Part shown: one piece after another, positions 34,454-42,871 of the stretch | How the letters are laid out: each line of letters starts with the position of its first letter | How positions within the stretch are numbered: the first letter of the stretch is position 1 | Origin: Marinobacterium profundum | GTDB taxonomy: Bacteria > Pseudomonadota > Gammaproteobacteria > Pseudomonadales > Balneatricaceae | Length of the DNA: 64,000 bases | Reading direction: 5' to 3' | NCBI RefSeq assembly: GCF_001528745.1 | Contig: NZ_BCNS01000104.1 | Span: forward strand, 1-64,000 | Program-made: the position numbers and the translations under genes | Notes under the pieces: generated by a model | What the model was told of the DNA's origin: nothing | Seen by the model: the letters and a program-made list of their open reading frames with translations, nothing else | Database searches by the model: none

Positions 34454-34474
34454 AAAAAGCGGGCTATCCCCGCT
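34454..34474 (-). terminator. Terminator relic from the codB remnant
   Basis: On the minus strand AGCGGG and CCCGCT form a 6-bp stem with a 5-base loop, followed by TTTTT. It lies 316 bp beyond the codB remnant at 34790-34925, a position similar to that of the weak terminator behind the intact codB at 39300-39318. The intervening sequence also matches, so this is the copied 3' flank of codB. From 34475 to 34790 no gene is seen. Confidence 0.55.
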
Positions 34475-34789
34475 CCTGTAAAAAGTGGATGCGGGGATCC
34501 CCATCCGATTGCCCTAGATAGATATAGGCAGGCAATGCCATAAATTCAAACAAACGTTTATATTAAAGTGCCATATACAGCGGGAAGCCCGCTAACTGTG
34601 TCCATGATCCGCAGGCCCACAAATTAATTACGCTGTTGTGCTATGCAGCCTGAATCAACGGGCTGCCCTGATAGCCTGATTAAGCTTATAAAAGCAGAGA
34701 CTTCCTCCTGTAGATAAACGCTAATACACAGAAATATAAAGAGATTATCCTCAATGCCATGGGTGATCATGGCGTCTTTCACCACACCT

Positions 34790-34925
34790 TTTATCTGCTG
34801 GCAGCTCTGACTCAGGGGCACCGCATCTTTGCGGTAGATCAGTTTGTAAAACAGCACATAGGCGAGCATGGCCGTGAGAATCGCATTCAGCGGGGCTATG
34901 CTGAAAATGCCGTCCGCTGGCGAGA
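34790..34925 (-). pseudogene. Truncated codB copy (C-terminal end)
   Basis: Only the last approximately 40 codons of a CodB-type permease are present: ...ADGIFSIAPLNAILTAM and MLAYVLFYKLIYRKDAVPL. They match the end of the intact permease gene at 39504-39640 at about 90%. The normal stop is lost, and the frame would run on into unrelated sequence. The homology ends at about 34925 in mid-protein, directly against a MarR gene fragment that is transcribed in the opposite direction. The 3' flank down to the terminator also resembles that of codB. Confidence 0.88.
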
Positions 34926-35139
34926 CCAGGGCCTGATAGAGCTGATCACCTCCCCCACGGACGGACGGGTAACCCTGGCATCAATGACCCCGCAGGGGCG
35001 CGAGCGCCCCGAGCTTGTGCGCGAATCGGTGAGCGGAATATTCAAGCGCTGCTTCCAGGCGCTGACCGCCGCCCAGATCAAGCGGCTCAACGGCCTGCTG
35101 CAGCAACTGCACGGCAACATGCTGACCCTGCGGGACTGA
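34926..35139 (+). pseudogene. MarR-family regulator fragment
   Basis: The translation RDQGLIELITSPTDGRVTLASMTPQ, then RLNGLLQQLHGNML, is the wing and C-terminal dimerisation helix of a MarR-type regulator. The first half of the gene, including the start and recognition helix, is replaced by the codB remnant. A reading frame continues upstream through the antisense of that remnant, but it is an artefact of the junction. It ends 95 bp before a lysR gene. Confidence 0.75.
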
Positions 35140-35233
35140 CGTCGCCCCCAGTCCTCATTGCCCTGTTTTTCTTGCATAACCCAAAAAGAAGAAGGGAAAA
35201 TGGCGGTACTTTTCTTCTTTTGGATATAGTTGC

Positions 35234-36142
35234 ATGGACATTGAAGGCATACGGCTCTTTGTACTGGCCGCAGATATGCTCAATATCAGTGCTGCGGGGC
35301 GTCGCCTCGGGCTGGCACCGGCTGTCGCCAGCGCACGGTTGTCAAAGCTGGAGACCCAGGTCGGAGCCGACCTGCTGCACCGCTCCACCCGCAAGGTATC
35401 CCTGTCCATGGAGGGCGCTGAATTCCTGCCCTTTGCCCGGGAAATTCTGGCGCAGGAAAGCGCAGCACGGGCGGCCCTCGGGCATGGCAGAGCCGACATT
35501 ACGGGTACCCTGCGCTTTGCGGCATCCAGCACCTTTGCACAGCTGTTCATCGCCCCCATTCTGCCGGAGTTTCTCGAACGTCACCCTGGCATAAACCTGG
35601 AGCTGAAACTGTCCGATACCCAGACGAACCTGATTGAAGGCGGATTCGATCTGACTCTGCGCAACTACGCCATTGAGGACAGTGGCCTCAGAGCCAGAAA
35701 ACTGGCCGACGACAAACGCATTCTTTGCGCCTCTCCAGCATACCTGGCACGCCATGGCATACCCCGAACGCCGGATGACCTGGCTGACCATCAGATGCTG
35801 GTATTCAGGGAGGGAGCTGCGAAAAAACTCTCGCACCTGGAGGGCGGGCCCGCGGGCACCTTCCCGCCCACGGGTGCCAAAAGCCGCGTCAGTTGCGATG
35901 ACGGCACCAGCATGAGGATTGCGACCCAGGCGGGCGTTGGCATTTCCATGAATGCCTACTGGAGCGTCTATAAGGAAATAGGGGACGGGTCTCTTGTACG
36001 GGTACTGCCTGACTACGAAATCGAGGACCAGTCTGCAATCTGGCTCGTCTACCCGAAATCAAACGTGCTGACGGCCAAAGTCCGGGTCTTTATCGACTTT
36101 CTGATAGAAAAAATTGGAGACTCACCTGCCTGGGAGAAATAG
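35234..36142 (+). CDS. LysR-family transcriptional regulator
   Basis: This 302-residue protein has the LysR DNA-binding domain at residues 1-60 (IRLFVLAADMLNISAAGRRL, then VASARLSKLETQVGADLL), and the effector domain from about 90. The effector region GTLRFAASSTFAQLFIAPI is typical of the CrgA/AaeR-like group with redox or aromatic signals. It is transcribed toward the MDR oxidoreductase gene at 36490. The upstream region carries the MarR fragment, so the local control was rearranged. Its target is probably the MDR gene, inferred from proximity. The ribosome binding site is weak (GATATAGTTGC). Confidence 0.88.
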   Translation: MDIEGIRLFVLAADMLNISAAGRRLGLAPAVASARLSKLETQVGADLLHRSTRKVSLSMEGAEFLPFAREILAQESAARAALGHGRADITGTLRFAASSTFAQLFIAPILPEFLERHPGINLELKLSDTQTNLIEGGFDLTLRNYAIEDSGLRARKLADDKRILCASPAYLARHGIPRTPDDLADHQMLVFREGAAKKLSHLEGGPAGTFPPTGAKSRVSCDDGTSMRIATQAGVGISMNAYWSVYKEIGDGSLVRVLPDYEIEDQSAIWLVYPKSNVLTAKVRVFIDFLIEKIGDSPAWEK

Positions 36143-36203
36143 CGCCAGGGAGCTGGATCTGCGGCCAAGCCCGGCATTGCGGGCACGGGCACAGCCTGTC
36201 CGC

Positions 36204-36242
36204 GGCAAGAAAGGGCAACACGAACGCCAGCCCTTTCTTGCC
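36204..36242. other. Perfect 13-bp inverted repeat
   Basis: GGCAAGAAAGGGC and GCCCTTTCTTGCC are perfect complements separated by 13 bases. They lie 62 bp after the lysR stop and 248 bp before the MDR gene. There is no T-run after the stem, so it is not a standard terminator; it could be an operator or an mRNA hairpin. Elsewhere in 36143-36489 no gene is seen. Confidence 0.5.
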
Positions 36243-36489
36243 ACGCCACTGATCACCTCGTCACACCAAGCCATTCCGAGCCTGCCTTTCGCCACCTAAA
36301 AGCACTGCCCTACTGCCTCCGGCCCCCAGAGCACAAAGCGCCCCATCAGGACCTTTTGCGGCCCAGGGTTACCTGGTCGCACAACATTATATAGAAAAAC
36401 AGAAAACTGATTCGTAATACGTGGCGTTTATATCCTCCCGGAACTCTATATATTTGAAGGCACACCAACCCCACATCCGGAGAGTCCCG

Positions 36490-37479
36490 ATGAAAGCCAT
36501 GATCCTGAACGAGTACGGCGACAATGCCGAATTTACGTTAACCGAACTGGCCCAGCCCGCAGTCAAGGCTGGCCACGTCGTCGTGCGCGTTGCGGCCACC
36601 AGTGTGAATACGATCGACACCATGATTCGCCAGCTGGGTCAGGAAAACCTGCCGCTATCACCGAACCTTCCGGCGGTGCTGGGCATGGACTTTGCCGGTA
36701 CCGTTGAGACGGTCGGCGAAGGCGTTACCCAGTTCGCACCGGGTGATGAAGTCTATGGTTGCGCCGGAGGCCTGGCCGACCTGCAGGGTACACTGGCCCA
36801 GTACATGCTGGCCGATGCCAAGCTGATTGCCCACAAGCCCAAAAGCCTGTCGATGCGCGAAGCGGCCGCGCTGCCGATGGTAGGCATCACAGCCTATGAA
36901 GGCTTGCAGCGCGTAAATGTCCAGGCCGGCCAAAACGTTCTGGTGCACGGCGGTACCGGCGGCGTCGGCCATGTCGCCGTGCAGCTGGCCCGGCATTTTG
37001 GCGCCAGCGTCTATGCCACAGGTACCGGCGACCAGCAGATAAGTATCATCGAACAGTACGGCGCCACCGCCATCGATTACCGCAAAGCGACTGTCGCCGA
37101 TTATGTCGCCCAGTACACCAACGGCGCCGGTTTCGAGGTCATTTTTGATTCGGTTGGCGGCCCCAACCTGACCAATTCATTCGAAGCGGCGGCATTGAAT
37201 GGCAACATCACCACGACCCTGGCCATGACTGAGCTGGATCTGACGCCGGCGCACTTGAAAGGCCTGTCACTGCACATCATCTTCATGCTGATCCCCATGC
37301 TGCACAATCACAAGCGTGAAGCGCACGGCGCCATCCTGGCGAAGCTGAGCGAGATTGTGGATGCAGGAGGCCTGAAACCCCTGCTGGATGACAAGCGCTT
37401 TGGCCTTACGGAAGTTGGCGATGCCTATGCGCGCCTTGGCAGCGGACAAGCCATTGGCAAGGTGGTGGTCGAAATTTAA
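36490..37479 (+). CDS. MDR-family quinone-oxidoreductase-like enzyme
   Basis: This 329-residue protein is a zinc-free medium-chain reductase of the NADPH:quinone oxidoreductase type. The GroES-like domain has VVVRVAATSVNTIDTMIRQ and LGMDFAGTVETVG. The cofactor motif is VLVHGGTGGVGHVAVQLA at about 150-167. The end is a typical GQAIGKVVVEI. GGAGAG lies five bases before the ATG at 36490, so an in-frame start at 36421 is rejected. It follows lysR on the same strand and is probably its target. It may detoxify quinones or electrophilic enones. Confidence 0.87.
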   Translation: MKAMILNEYGDNAEFTLTELAQPAVKAGHVVVRVAATSVNTIDTMIRQLGQENLPLSPNLPAVLGMDFAGTVETVGEGVTQFAPGDEVYGCAGGLADLQGTLAQYMLADAKLIAHKPKSLSMREAAALPMVGITAYEGLQRVNVQAGQNVLVHGGTGGVGHVAVQLARHFGASVYATGTGDQQISIIEQYGATAIDYRKATVADYVAQYTNGAGFEVIFDSVGGPNLTNSFEAAALNGNITTTLAMTELDLTPAHLKGLSLHIIFMLIPMLHNHKREAHGAILAKLSEIVDAGGLKPLLDDKRFGLTEVGDAYARLGSGQAIGKVVVEI

Positions 37480-37514
37480 TCGGCCTGCGGACACCGAACA
37501 GAAATCCACAGAAA

Positions 37515-37543
37515 CAGGGACGCCGGTCATTGCGGCGCCCCTG
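37515..37543 (+). terminator. Possible terminator hairpin after the MDR gene
   Basis: CAGGGACGCCG pairs with CGGCGCCCCTG at 10 of 11 positions with a 7-base loop, 36 bp after the MDR stop. The T-run is missing, so termination is uncertain. Confidence 0.4.
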
Positions 37544-37572
37544 CTCGTGATCAACCAGCACTGAACGGTGCT

Positions 37573-37818
37573 CTAGCAACCTGTCGGACTTGGCCGATCG
37601 TAGCGAGGGAAAGGCCGTTTAGAGGCAGTTTTTGAGCTCTTTTGAGGCAATCAATCGGCAGGATAGCCGATTTACACAGTGTAAGCTGCCCACCGGGCAA
37701 GCTACAGGGATGTAGCTTGTGAATAGTGGTTCTATTAAAAAGCACGAAAATGACCCCTCTTTGTTAAAGAGAGGGGCTTTTCCGCAGTAGATCAGTGGTA
37801 AGTCCGACAGGCTGCTAG
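37573..37818. mobile_element. MITE with 19-bp terminal inverted repeats
   Basis: The ends are CTAGCAACCTGTCGGACTT and, as reverse complement of the right end, CTAGCAGCCTGTCGGACTT, identical at 18 of 19 positions. The 246-bp unit has no coding capacity. Each end starts with CTAG, which may be the target site shared with the element, as in IS1182-type insertions; that family link is from memory. Inside lies a hairpin (CCCCTCTTTGTTAAAGAGAGGGG) followed by CTTTT. It sits between the MDR and MATE genes and may alter transcription between them. A transposase source must be elsewhere in the genome. Confidence 0.8.
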
Positions 37819-37887
37819 GTTTCTCTCCTGCCCTTCGCGTCCGCCTGCACAACAGCCCTGCCGGCCAATCGAAACTCAAGGTGAAAC

Positions 37888-39264
37888 ATGACGCTATCTT
37901 CGGCTTCACTCGGCAGGCAACTCTGTCGCATGACCTGGCCAATGTTGATAGGGCTGCTCTCTATTCTGAGTTGCCAGTTGGTAGACAGTGCCTTCATCGG
38001 CCAGCTGGGTGTAAAGCCCCTGGCAGCGGTCAGCTTTTCCATCCCCGTTTACCAGCTGGTAATCGGTTTCCAGGTTGGGCTGGGGATTGCCACTACTGCG
38101 ATTATCTCGACCGAAAACGGCGCCCGAAATAACCGCTACGCCCGGGAGTTTGGCGTACTGGTGATCGGAACCGGTTTGGTCCTGGTGGCCATTATCGGCG
38201 TTCTGCTGTGGTGTTTTCAGGAAACCCTGGTGGCACTACTGGGAGCCACTCCGGAGATCTATCCGCTGATTCGCGCCTACTGGTTCCCCTGGCTCATCAG
38301 CTGCTGGCTGGGGGCCATGCTGCACATCGGATACAGCCTGTTCCGTGCCCACGGGGAAACCTATGCACCGGGAATGGTGATGGTGCTAACCAGCATCATC
38401 AACGTCGCTCTTGATCCGCTGTTCATCTTCACCTTCCAGTGGGGCCTGGCTGGCGCGGCCTGGGCAACCTCTGCTGCCTTTGCCGCCGGAAACGCCATTC
38501 TGTTTTACCGGCTATGGAGAAAACGCCTGGTCCGCTGGCCCGCAGTACCGGCGCAGCAGATCGCCCGACTGAAACGCCTGTTGAACTTTATGGCACCGGT
38601 CACCCTGAGCCAATTCATTCCGCCGCTGGCGGCGATGCTGGCAACAGCGGTAGTTGCCAGTCATGGCGACACTGCCATTGCCGCCTGGGGACTGGGCGTC
38701 CGGCTTGAGTTTTTCTCCCTGATCATCGTGCTGGCGCTAACGATGGCGATGCCGCCCATCATTGGCAGCCTGCGCGGCAGTGGCGATCTGGACCACATCC
38801 TGAAGCTGGTCAGCATGGCGGTCAGGATTGTCCTCCTGTGGCAACTGGCGGTTGCCGCACTGCTGTTCGCAGGGGCAGACGCGCTGGCCGGCCTGCTGAC
38901 GCGCGACCGGCATACGGCAGCCATTTTGAGCGAGTTTCTCTGGCTGGTGCCGATGAGTTTCGGTGCGCTTGGGACCTGCATGATCGTGGTGTCAGTCTGC
39001 AGCGCCGTGGGTGCGCCCAGGCTGGCCCTGGCGGTTTCCGCTTTGCGACTGTTCGGCTGCTACCTGCCGCTGCTGTGGATAGGCTCCGAGCTGGCCGGCC
39101 TGACAGGACTTTTTGCAGGTGTGCTCGCCGGCAACCTGCTCGCCGGCGCGATGAGCTGGAGTCTTTATGGAAAATTACGCACAAGCCTGGAGTCCCAGCA
39201 TTCCCGCGCCCTGCATGGCAAATGCCGGAAGCAGGCCTTGTTAAAACTAGCCCCGCAATACTGA
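37888..39264 (+). CDS. MATE-family multidrug efflux transporter
   Basis: This 458-residue protein has 12 predicted membrane helices in two homologous halves, the MATE fold that exports cationic or aromatic drugs in exchange for Na+ or H+. The start LCRMTWPMLIGLLSILSCQL and the family VDSAFIGQLG segment (helix 1-2) are clear. The second half begins at MAPVTLSQFIPPLAAML near residue 232. AAGGTG lies five bases before the ATG. It follows the MITE and stands alone. The C-terminal tail after residue 435 is unusually long and basic (LESQHSRALHGKCRKQ). Confidence 0.88.
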   Translation: MTLSSASLGRQLCRMTWPMLIGLLSILSCQLVDSAFIGQLGVKPLAAVSFSIPVYQLVIGFQVGLGIATTAIISTENGARNNRYAREFGVLVIGTGLVLVAIIGVLLWCFQETLVALLGATPEIYPLIRAYWFPWLISCWLGAMLHIGYSLFRAHGETYAPGMVMVLTSIINVALDPLFIFTFQWGLAGAAWATSAAFAAGNAILFYRLWRKRLVRWPAVPAQQIARLKRLLNFMAPVTLSQFIPPLAAMLATAVVASHGDTAIAAWGLGVRLEFFSLIIVLALTMAMPPIIGSLRGSGDLDHILKLVSMAVRIVLLWQLAVAALLFAGADALAGLLTRDRHTAAILSEFLWLVPMSFGALGTCMIVVSVCSAVGAPRLALAVSALRLFGCYLPLLWIGSELAGLTGLFAGVLAGNLLAGAMSWSLYGKLRTSLESQHSRALHGKCRKQALLKLAPQY

Positions 39265-39299
39265 ACGGCCAGCTGAAAGCACACGGGATTCAAACACGC

Positions 39300-39318
39300 A
39301 AAAGCGCCCCCGGTGCGC
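39300..39318 (-). terminator. Weak terminator downstream of codB
   Basis: On the minus strand GCGCACC and GGGGCGC pair with one mismatch and are followed by TTTTG. It lies about 190 bp beyond the codB stop. The matching position in the truncated copy carries a better hairpin at 34454-34474. Confidence 0.35.
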
Positions 39319-39503
39319 GGAATCTCAGCCGGTTGCCCGGGATAAACCCAGGCAGGCAATGCACCAGGCTCGTCATGCTACAGTGCCAGGGCAGCCCTGG
39401 CACAGCTCACGAACGCAGAAAGCTCCTTTTTAGAAAACGCCAATACGCTTAACTCTCAATCCTCCCCTACACCCTGGGTGAGCATGGTGCTTTCAGGCGC
39501 CCT

Positions 39504-40808
39504 TTATCGACTGGCCGCCTGGCTCAGGGCCACCCCATCTTTGCGATAGATCAGTTTGTAAAACAGCACATAAGCGAGCATGGCGGTAATAATCGCATTC
39601 AGCGGGGCTATGCTGAAGATACCGTCCGCTGGCGAGATCACAGACACACAGATGGCCGTGGCCCAGGCGGCCATCGCGGCCCAGTTGATATGCTTGAAGG
39701 CGTGTTTTGCCGGGTCCGGGTACCGGGTTTTGCAGCGCAGGTAGAAGTCGCTAATGATGATGCCGCCAATCGGTGGCAGAGACACACTCAGGAACACCAG
39801 CCAGCTGACGAAATTGTTGTACAGGAAATCCGCCAGAATGGTGCCCACGGCGCCGCCCGCCAGCACCAGATGCACCCGTTTCAGGCCGGTGATATTGGTC
39901 AGCCCCAGACCTGCGGCGTAAAGCGCGTTGTCATTGGTGGTCCAGATATTCAGCACCAGCAATGCGATGCCGGCGCCCAGCAGGCCCTGCTGTGCCAGCA
40001 CTTCGGCGATATCGGACATGCCCGTAGCTGTTGCTCCCACGGCGCCAAAGATAAACATCAGGCTGTTACCGAAGGTGAAGCCGATAATGGTCGCGATCAC
40101 GCCGACGCGCCGCGTTCTGGCATAGCGCACAAAATCCGGCGTCAGGGTTGCGCCACTGATAAAGGACCCGACTGCCAGCGCAATACCCACCGCCATGCTC
40201 ATGTTCTCCACCGGATTCAGGTTCATCAGCGTATCGAGCCCCCCTTCAGTATCGGAAATCGCCGTGGCAACGGAGGTAAAGCCGAGAATCAGGATGGCGG
40301 GCACAGCAATGGCGCTAAGCCATTCGATCGCCTTGAACCCCACCACAACGGTGTAGGTCATCACTATGCCGCCGCCCAGGATCAGTGGCAGGTTGGGAAT
40401 ATCCATAAACTTGTTGATGGGATAGGCGAACATCGCTACACCCACGCCAAACCAGCCGATCTGGGTAATCGCCAGCATCATTGATGGCAGCTTGGAGCCG
40501 AAAGTGCCAAAGGCGTACCTGGAAAGAATATGGGTGGAGAGATTGGTTTTCGCCGCCGCATATCCCAGCAGCGCGCCATAGCCCCCCAGTATCAGATTGC
40601 CGGCCAGGATGACGATAATCAGATCCGGCCAGAGTTTAAAACCCTGCCCCAGGGTTCCGCCGGTCCACATGCTGGCGGCGAAAAAGGTAAAGCCCAGCAT
40701 CACCGCCGACATGGACAGCAAGCCGCGACGTGCGTTTTCGGGGACCGGGGTTAATGCATAGTCATCATGTTCAGCAGCATAGTTTTTATTTTCTTGCTGT
40801 TCAGACAT
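39504..40808 (-). CDS. codB: Cytosine/purine permease (CodB-like, NCS1 family)
   Basis: This 434-residue protein has 12 membrane helices of the NCS1 family, which imports nucleobases and related compounds. The family starts with a soluble N-terminus (EHDDYALTPVPENARRG), followed by MLGFTFFAASMWTGGTLGQG, where the Trp-Thr-Gly stretch lines the base site. A GSKLPSMMLAITQIGWFGVG segment marks helix 3. Order and gene neighbour (codA) support a cytosine permease. AGGAG lies six bases before the ATG at 40808; an in-frame start at 40841 is not used. The stop is followed by about 190 bp of 3' flank that is also present, diverged, at the truncated copy. Confidence 0.88.
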   Translation of the reverse strand: MSEQQENKNYAAEHDDYALTPVPENARRGLLSMSAVMLGFTFFAASMWTGGTLGQGFKLWPDLIIVILAGNLILGGYGALLGYAAAKTNLSTHILSRYAFGTFGSKLPSMMLAITQIGWFGVGVAMFAYPINKFMDIPNLPLILGGGIVMTYTVVVGFKAIEWLSAIAVPAILILGFTSVATAISDTEGGLDTLMNLNPVENMSMAVGIALAVGSFISGATLTPDFVRYARTRRVGVIATIIGFTFGNSLMFIFGAVGATATGMSDIAEVLAQQGLLGAGIALLVLNIWTTNDNALYAAGLGLTNITGLKRVHLVLAGGAVGTILADFLYNNFVSWLVFLSVSLPPIGGIIISDFYLRCKTRYPDPAKHAFKHINWAAMAAWATAICVSVISPADGIFSIAPLNAIITAMLAYVLFYKLIYRKDGVALSQAASR

Positions 40809-40943
40809 TGGAATGTCTCCTGTTGGGATAATGGGCGCCATCGGTTAGTACCGACGGCGCCTCGGGTGTGATAATTACTCGTCTTTAAATAGAGTTCGCT
40901 GATAGATACGGTTAATCATTCGATAAACGCAGAGAGCCGGCGG

Positions 40944-42224
40944 CTAAAACAAGCCTCTAGAAAAACTGACGTCAGCCGGCCCCTCATTCAGTACCACCTG
41001 GGTGCGGGTCGGCGGCGTTTTAGCAATCACTTCGCCACCACGGATCACAAACAGCCGCGCGGGCCTCAGCTGCAGCGCCTCGACCACACTGCTGGCCTGC
41101 AGAATCACCATATCAGCGGGCTTGCCCACCTCCAGGCCGTAATCATCCAGCCCCAGCACCTGGGCGCCGTTTGTGGTCACGGCCCCATAGGCCTGCTGCA
41201 TCTGTTTTAGCCCCGTCATCTGAGCCACGTGAGCGCCCATATGGGCCACATCCAGCATGTCGTGGGTGCCGTAGCTGTACCAGGGATCCATCACGCAATC
41301 GTGGCCGAAGGCGACGTTAATCCCCGCCGCCAGCATTTCCGGCACTCGGGTCATGCCACGGCGTTTGGGGTAAGTGTCGTGACGCCCTTGCAGGGTGATA
41401 TTGATCAGCGGGTTGGCAACCGCGTGCACACCGGCTTCGCGTATCAGCGGCAACAGCTTGCTGACGTAGTAGTTATCCATGGAGTGCATCGAGGTTAGAT
41501 GGGAGCCACAGACCCGCCCGTTCAGCCCCAGGCGCTGCGTTTCTGCAGCCAACACTTCTATGTGTCGCGACAGCGGATCGTCCGATTCATCGCAATGCAT
41601 ATCGACCCGCAACCCGCGGCGTTCGGCGATCTCGCACAGCGCCCGGATGGAGGCGGAGCCGTCTGCCATGGTGCGCTCAAAATGGGGAATGCCGCCCACC
41701 ACATCGACGCCTTTGTCCAGCGCCCGCAGCAGGTTTTCATGGGAGCGCGGGTAACGGTAGTAACCATCCTGGGGGAAAGCCACCAGCTGCAGGTCTATGT
41801 AGGGTTTCATCTGCTGGCGCACTTCCAGCAGGGCCTCCACCGCCAGCAGGCGGTCGTCACAGATATCCACATGGCTGCGAATGGCCAGAGTGCCGCGGGC
41901 GATGGACCAGCGGCACATCTCCAGCGCCCGCGCCTTGACGGCCTCCACGGTGAGATCCGGCTTGAGTTCGCCCCAGATGGCGATACCCTCAAGCAGGGTG
42001 CCGCTGGTGTTCAGCCGCGGCTGACCCAGGCTCAGGGCTGAATCCATATGAAAGTGGCTGTCTACAAAGGGCGGCGATGCCAGCTGACCCTGGCCATCAA
42101 TCTCGATGCTGGCCGACGCCTGGATGCCAGACGCCATGTCGACAATACGCTTGTCCTTGATGGCAATATCAATGCCCTTGCTACCATCGGGCAAGTTCAC
42201 ATTACGCACGAGCATATCCAGCAT
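40944..42224 (-). CDS. codA: Cytosine deaminase
   Basis: This 426-residue amidohydrolase converts cytosine to uracil and ammonia. The metal ligands can be read: His57 and His59 in PFVDSHFHMDSAL, a His and Glu in DMHCDESDDP (about 214-217), His in CGSHLTSMHS, and Asp in FGHDCVMDPWYSYG (about 313). These match the E. coli CodA set within a few residues. GAGG lies eight bases before the ATG at 42224. codB follows after 135 bp, so uptake and deamination are one unit. The gene is separated from the yeiH gene by an approximately 650-bp gap. Confidence 0.9.
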   Translation of the reverse strand: MLDMLVRNVNLPDGSKGIDIAIKDKRIVDMASGIQASASIEIDGQGQLASPPFVDSHFHMDSALSLGQPRLNTSGTLLEGIAIWGELKPDLTVEAVKARALEMCRWSIARGTLAIRSHVDICDDRLLAVEALLEVRQQMKPYIDLQLVAFPQDGYYRYPRSHENLLRALDKGVDVVGGIPHFERTMADGSASIRALCEIAERRGLRVDMHCDESDDPLSRHIEVLAAETQRLGLNGRVCGSHLTSMHSMDNYYVSKLLPLIREAGVHAVANPLINITLQGRHDTYPKRRGMTRVPEMLAAGINVAFGHDCVMDPWYSYGTHDMLDVAHMGAHVAQMTGLKQMQQAYGAVTTNGAQVLGLDDYGLEVGKPADMVILQASSVVEALQLRPARLFVIRGGEVIAKTPPTRTQVVLNEGPADVSFSRGLF

Positions 42225-42430
42225 GCTTGAATCCTCAGACTAAAATGAGCTTCGTTTAAATACGCGACCACAAACAGCCTTGAATATAAGGTCTGCCGAC
42301 TGCCGCATTCAAACAATAAGATGGAGTCCGCCACTGTTGATGCATCGCCGGATAAAGCCCAGGCAATATAAAATCAATGCAAAAAAGCGCAAAGGCAGAC
42401 GAATAAGCAGGTGAAGGTGTGAGCGGAAAA

Positions 42431-42697
42431 TCAGGCGTTAACGAGGGTAAACAGCTTGGTTTGCTTCTGGTTGAACAGATAGATGGACAGCAAGGAGGGG
42501 GGAATAACGTGAAAATGTCGGCCGCGGGCTGCGCCGATGAAAGACAGGCTTTGCGTCATCAGGGCGTATAACAAGGTTATCAAGGCGAAGGGCTGCGTAA
42601 GCAGGGTCACTAAATGACAAGTGCCCGCAAGCAGTACCTGCAACCTCTGGAATGAATGACGGCAGGAGGCATGATATTGCATCAGAATGCTCACCAT
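42431..42697 (-). CDS. Possible small hydrophobic protein
   Basis: This 88-residue frame lies in the gap between codA and yeiH. It has a hydrophobic middle (LLTQPFALITLLYALMTQ) and a basic end, and the ATG is preceded by AAAGG at a long distance. I do not recognise it. It could be a decayed gene or chance frame; a partially overlapping alternative frame exists, so the call is weak. The rest of 42225-42871 shows no gene and no riboswitch that I could identify. Confidence 0.25.
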   Translation of the reverse strand: MVSILMQYHASCRHSFQRLQVLLAGTCHLVTLLTQPFALITLLYALMTQSLSFIGAARGRHFHVIPPSLLSIYLFNQKQTKLFTLVNA

Positions 42698-42871
42698 GAT
42701 CAGAACCTTTTATTATTGTATGCAGGCTGTGAGACCAGAAACATAGCAGCATTTTTACCAGATGGTCAACCGCTATTGTCTCTGATCTGCCTCCGCCTTG
42801 CGTGAGCCGATATGACATCTGGCTGTCACGAATCTGTACCGGGCGCTGCCCAAGCGGCGCCCTGGAAGCTG

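Noticed and set aside
42225-42871. Riboswitch upstream of codA
   Set aside because: I looked for purine- or guanine-type riboswitch cores and a terminator near the codA start and saw none.
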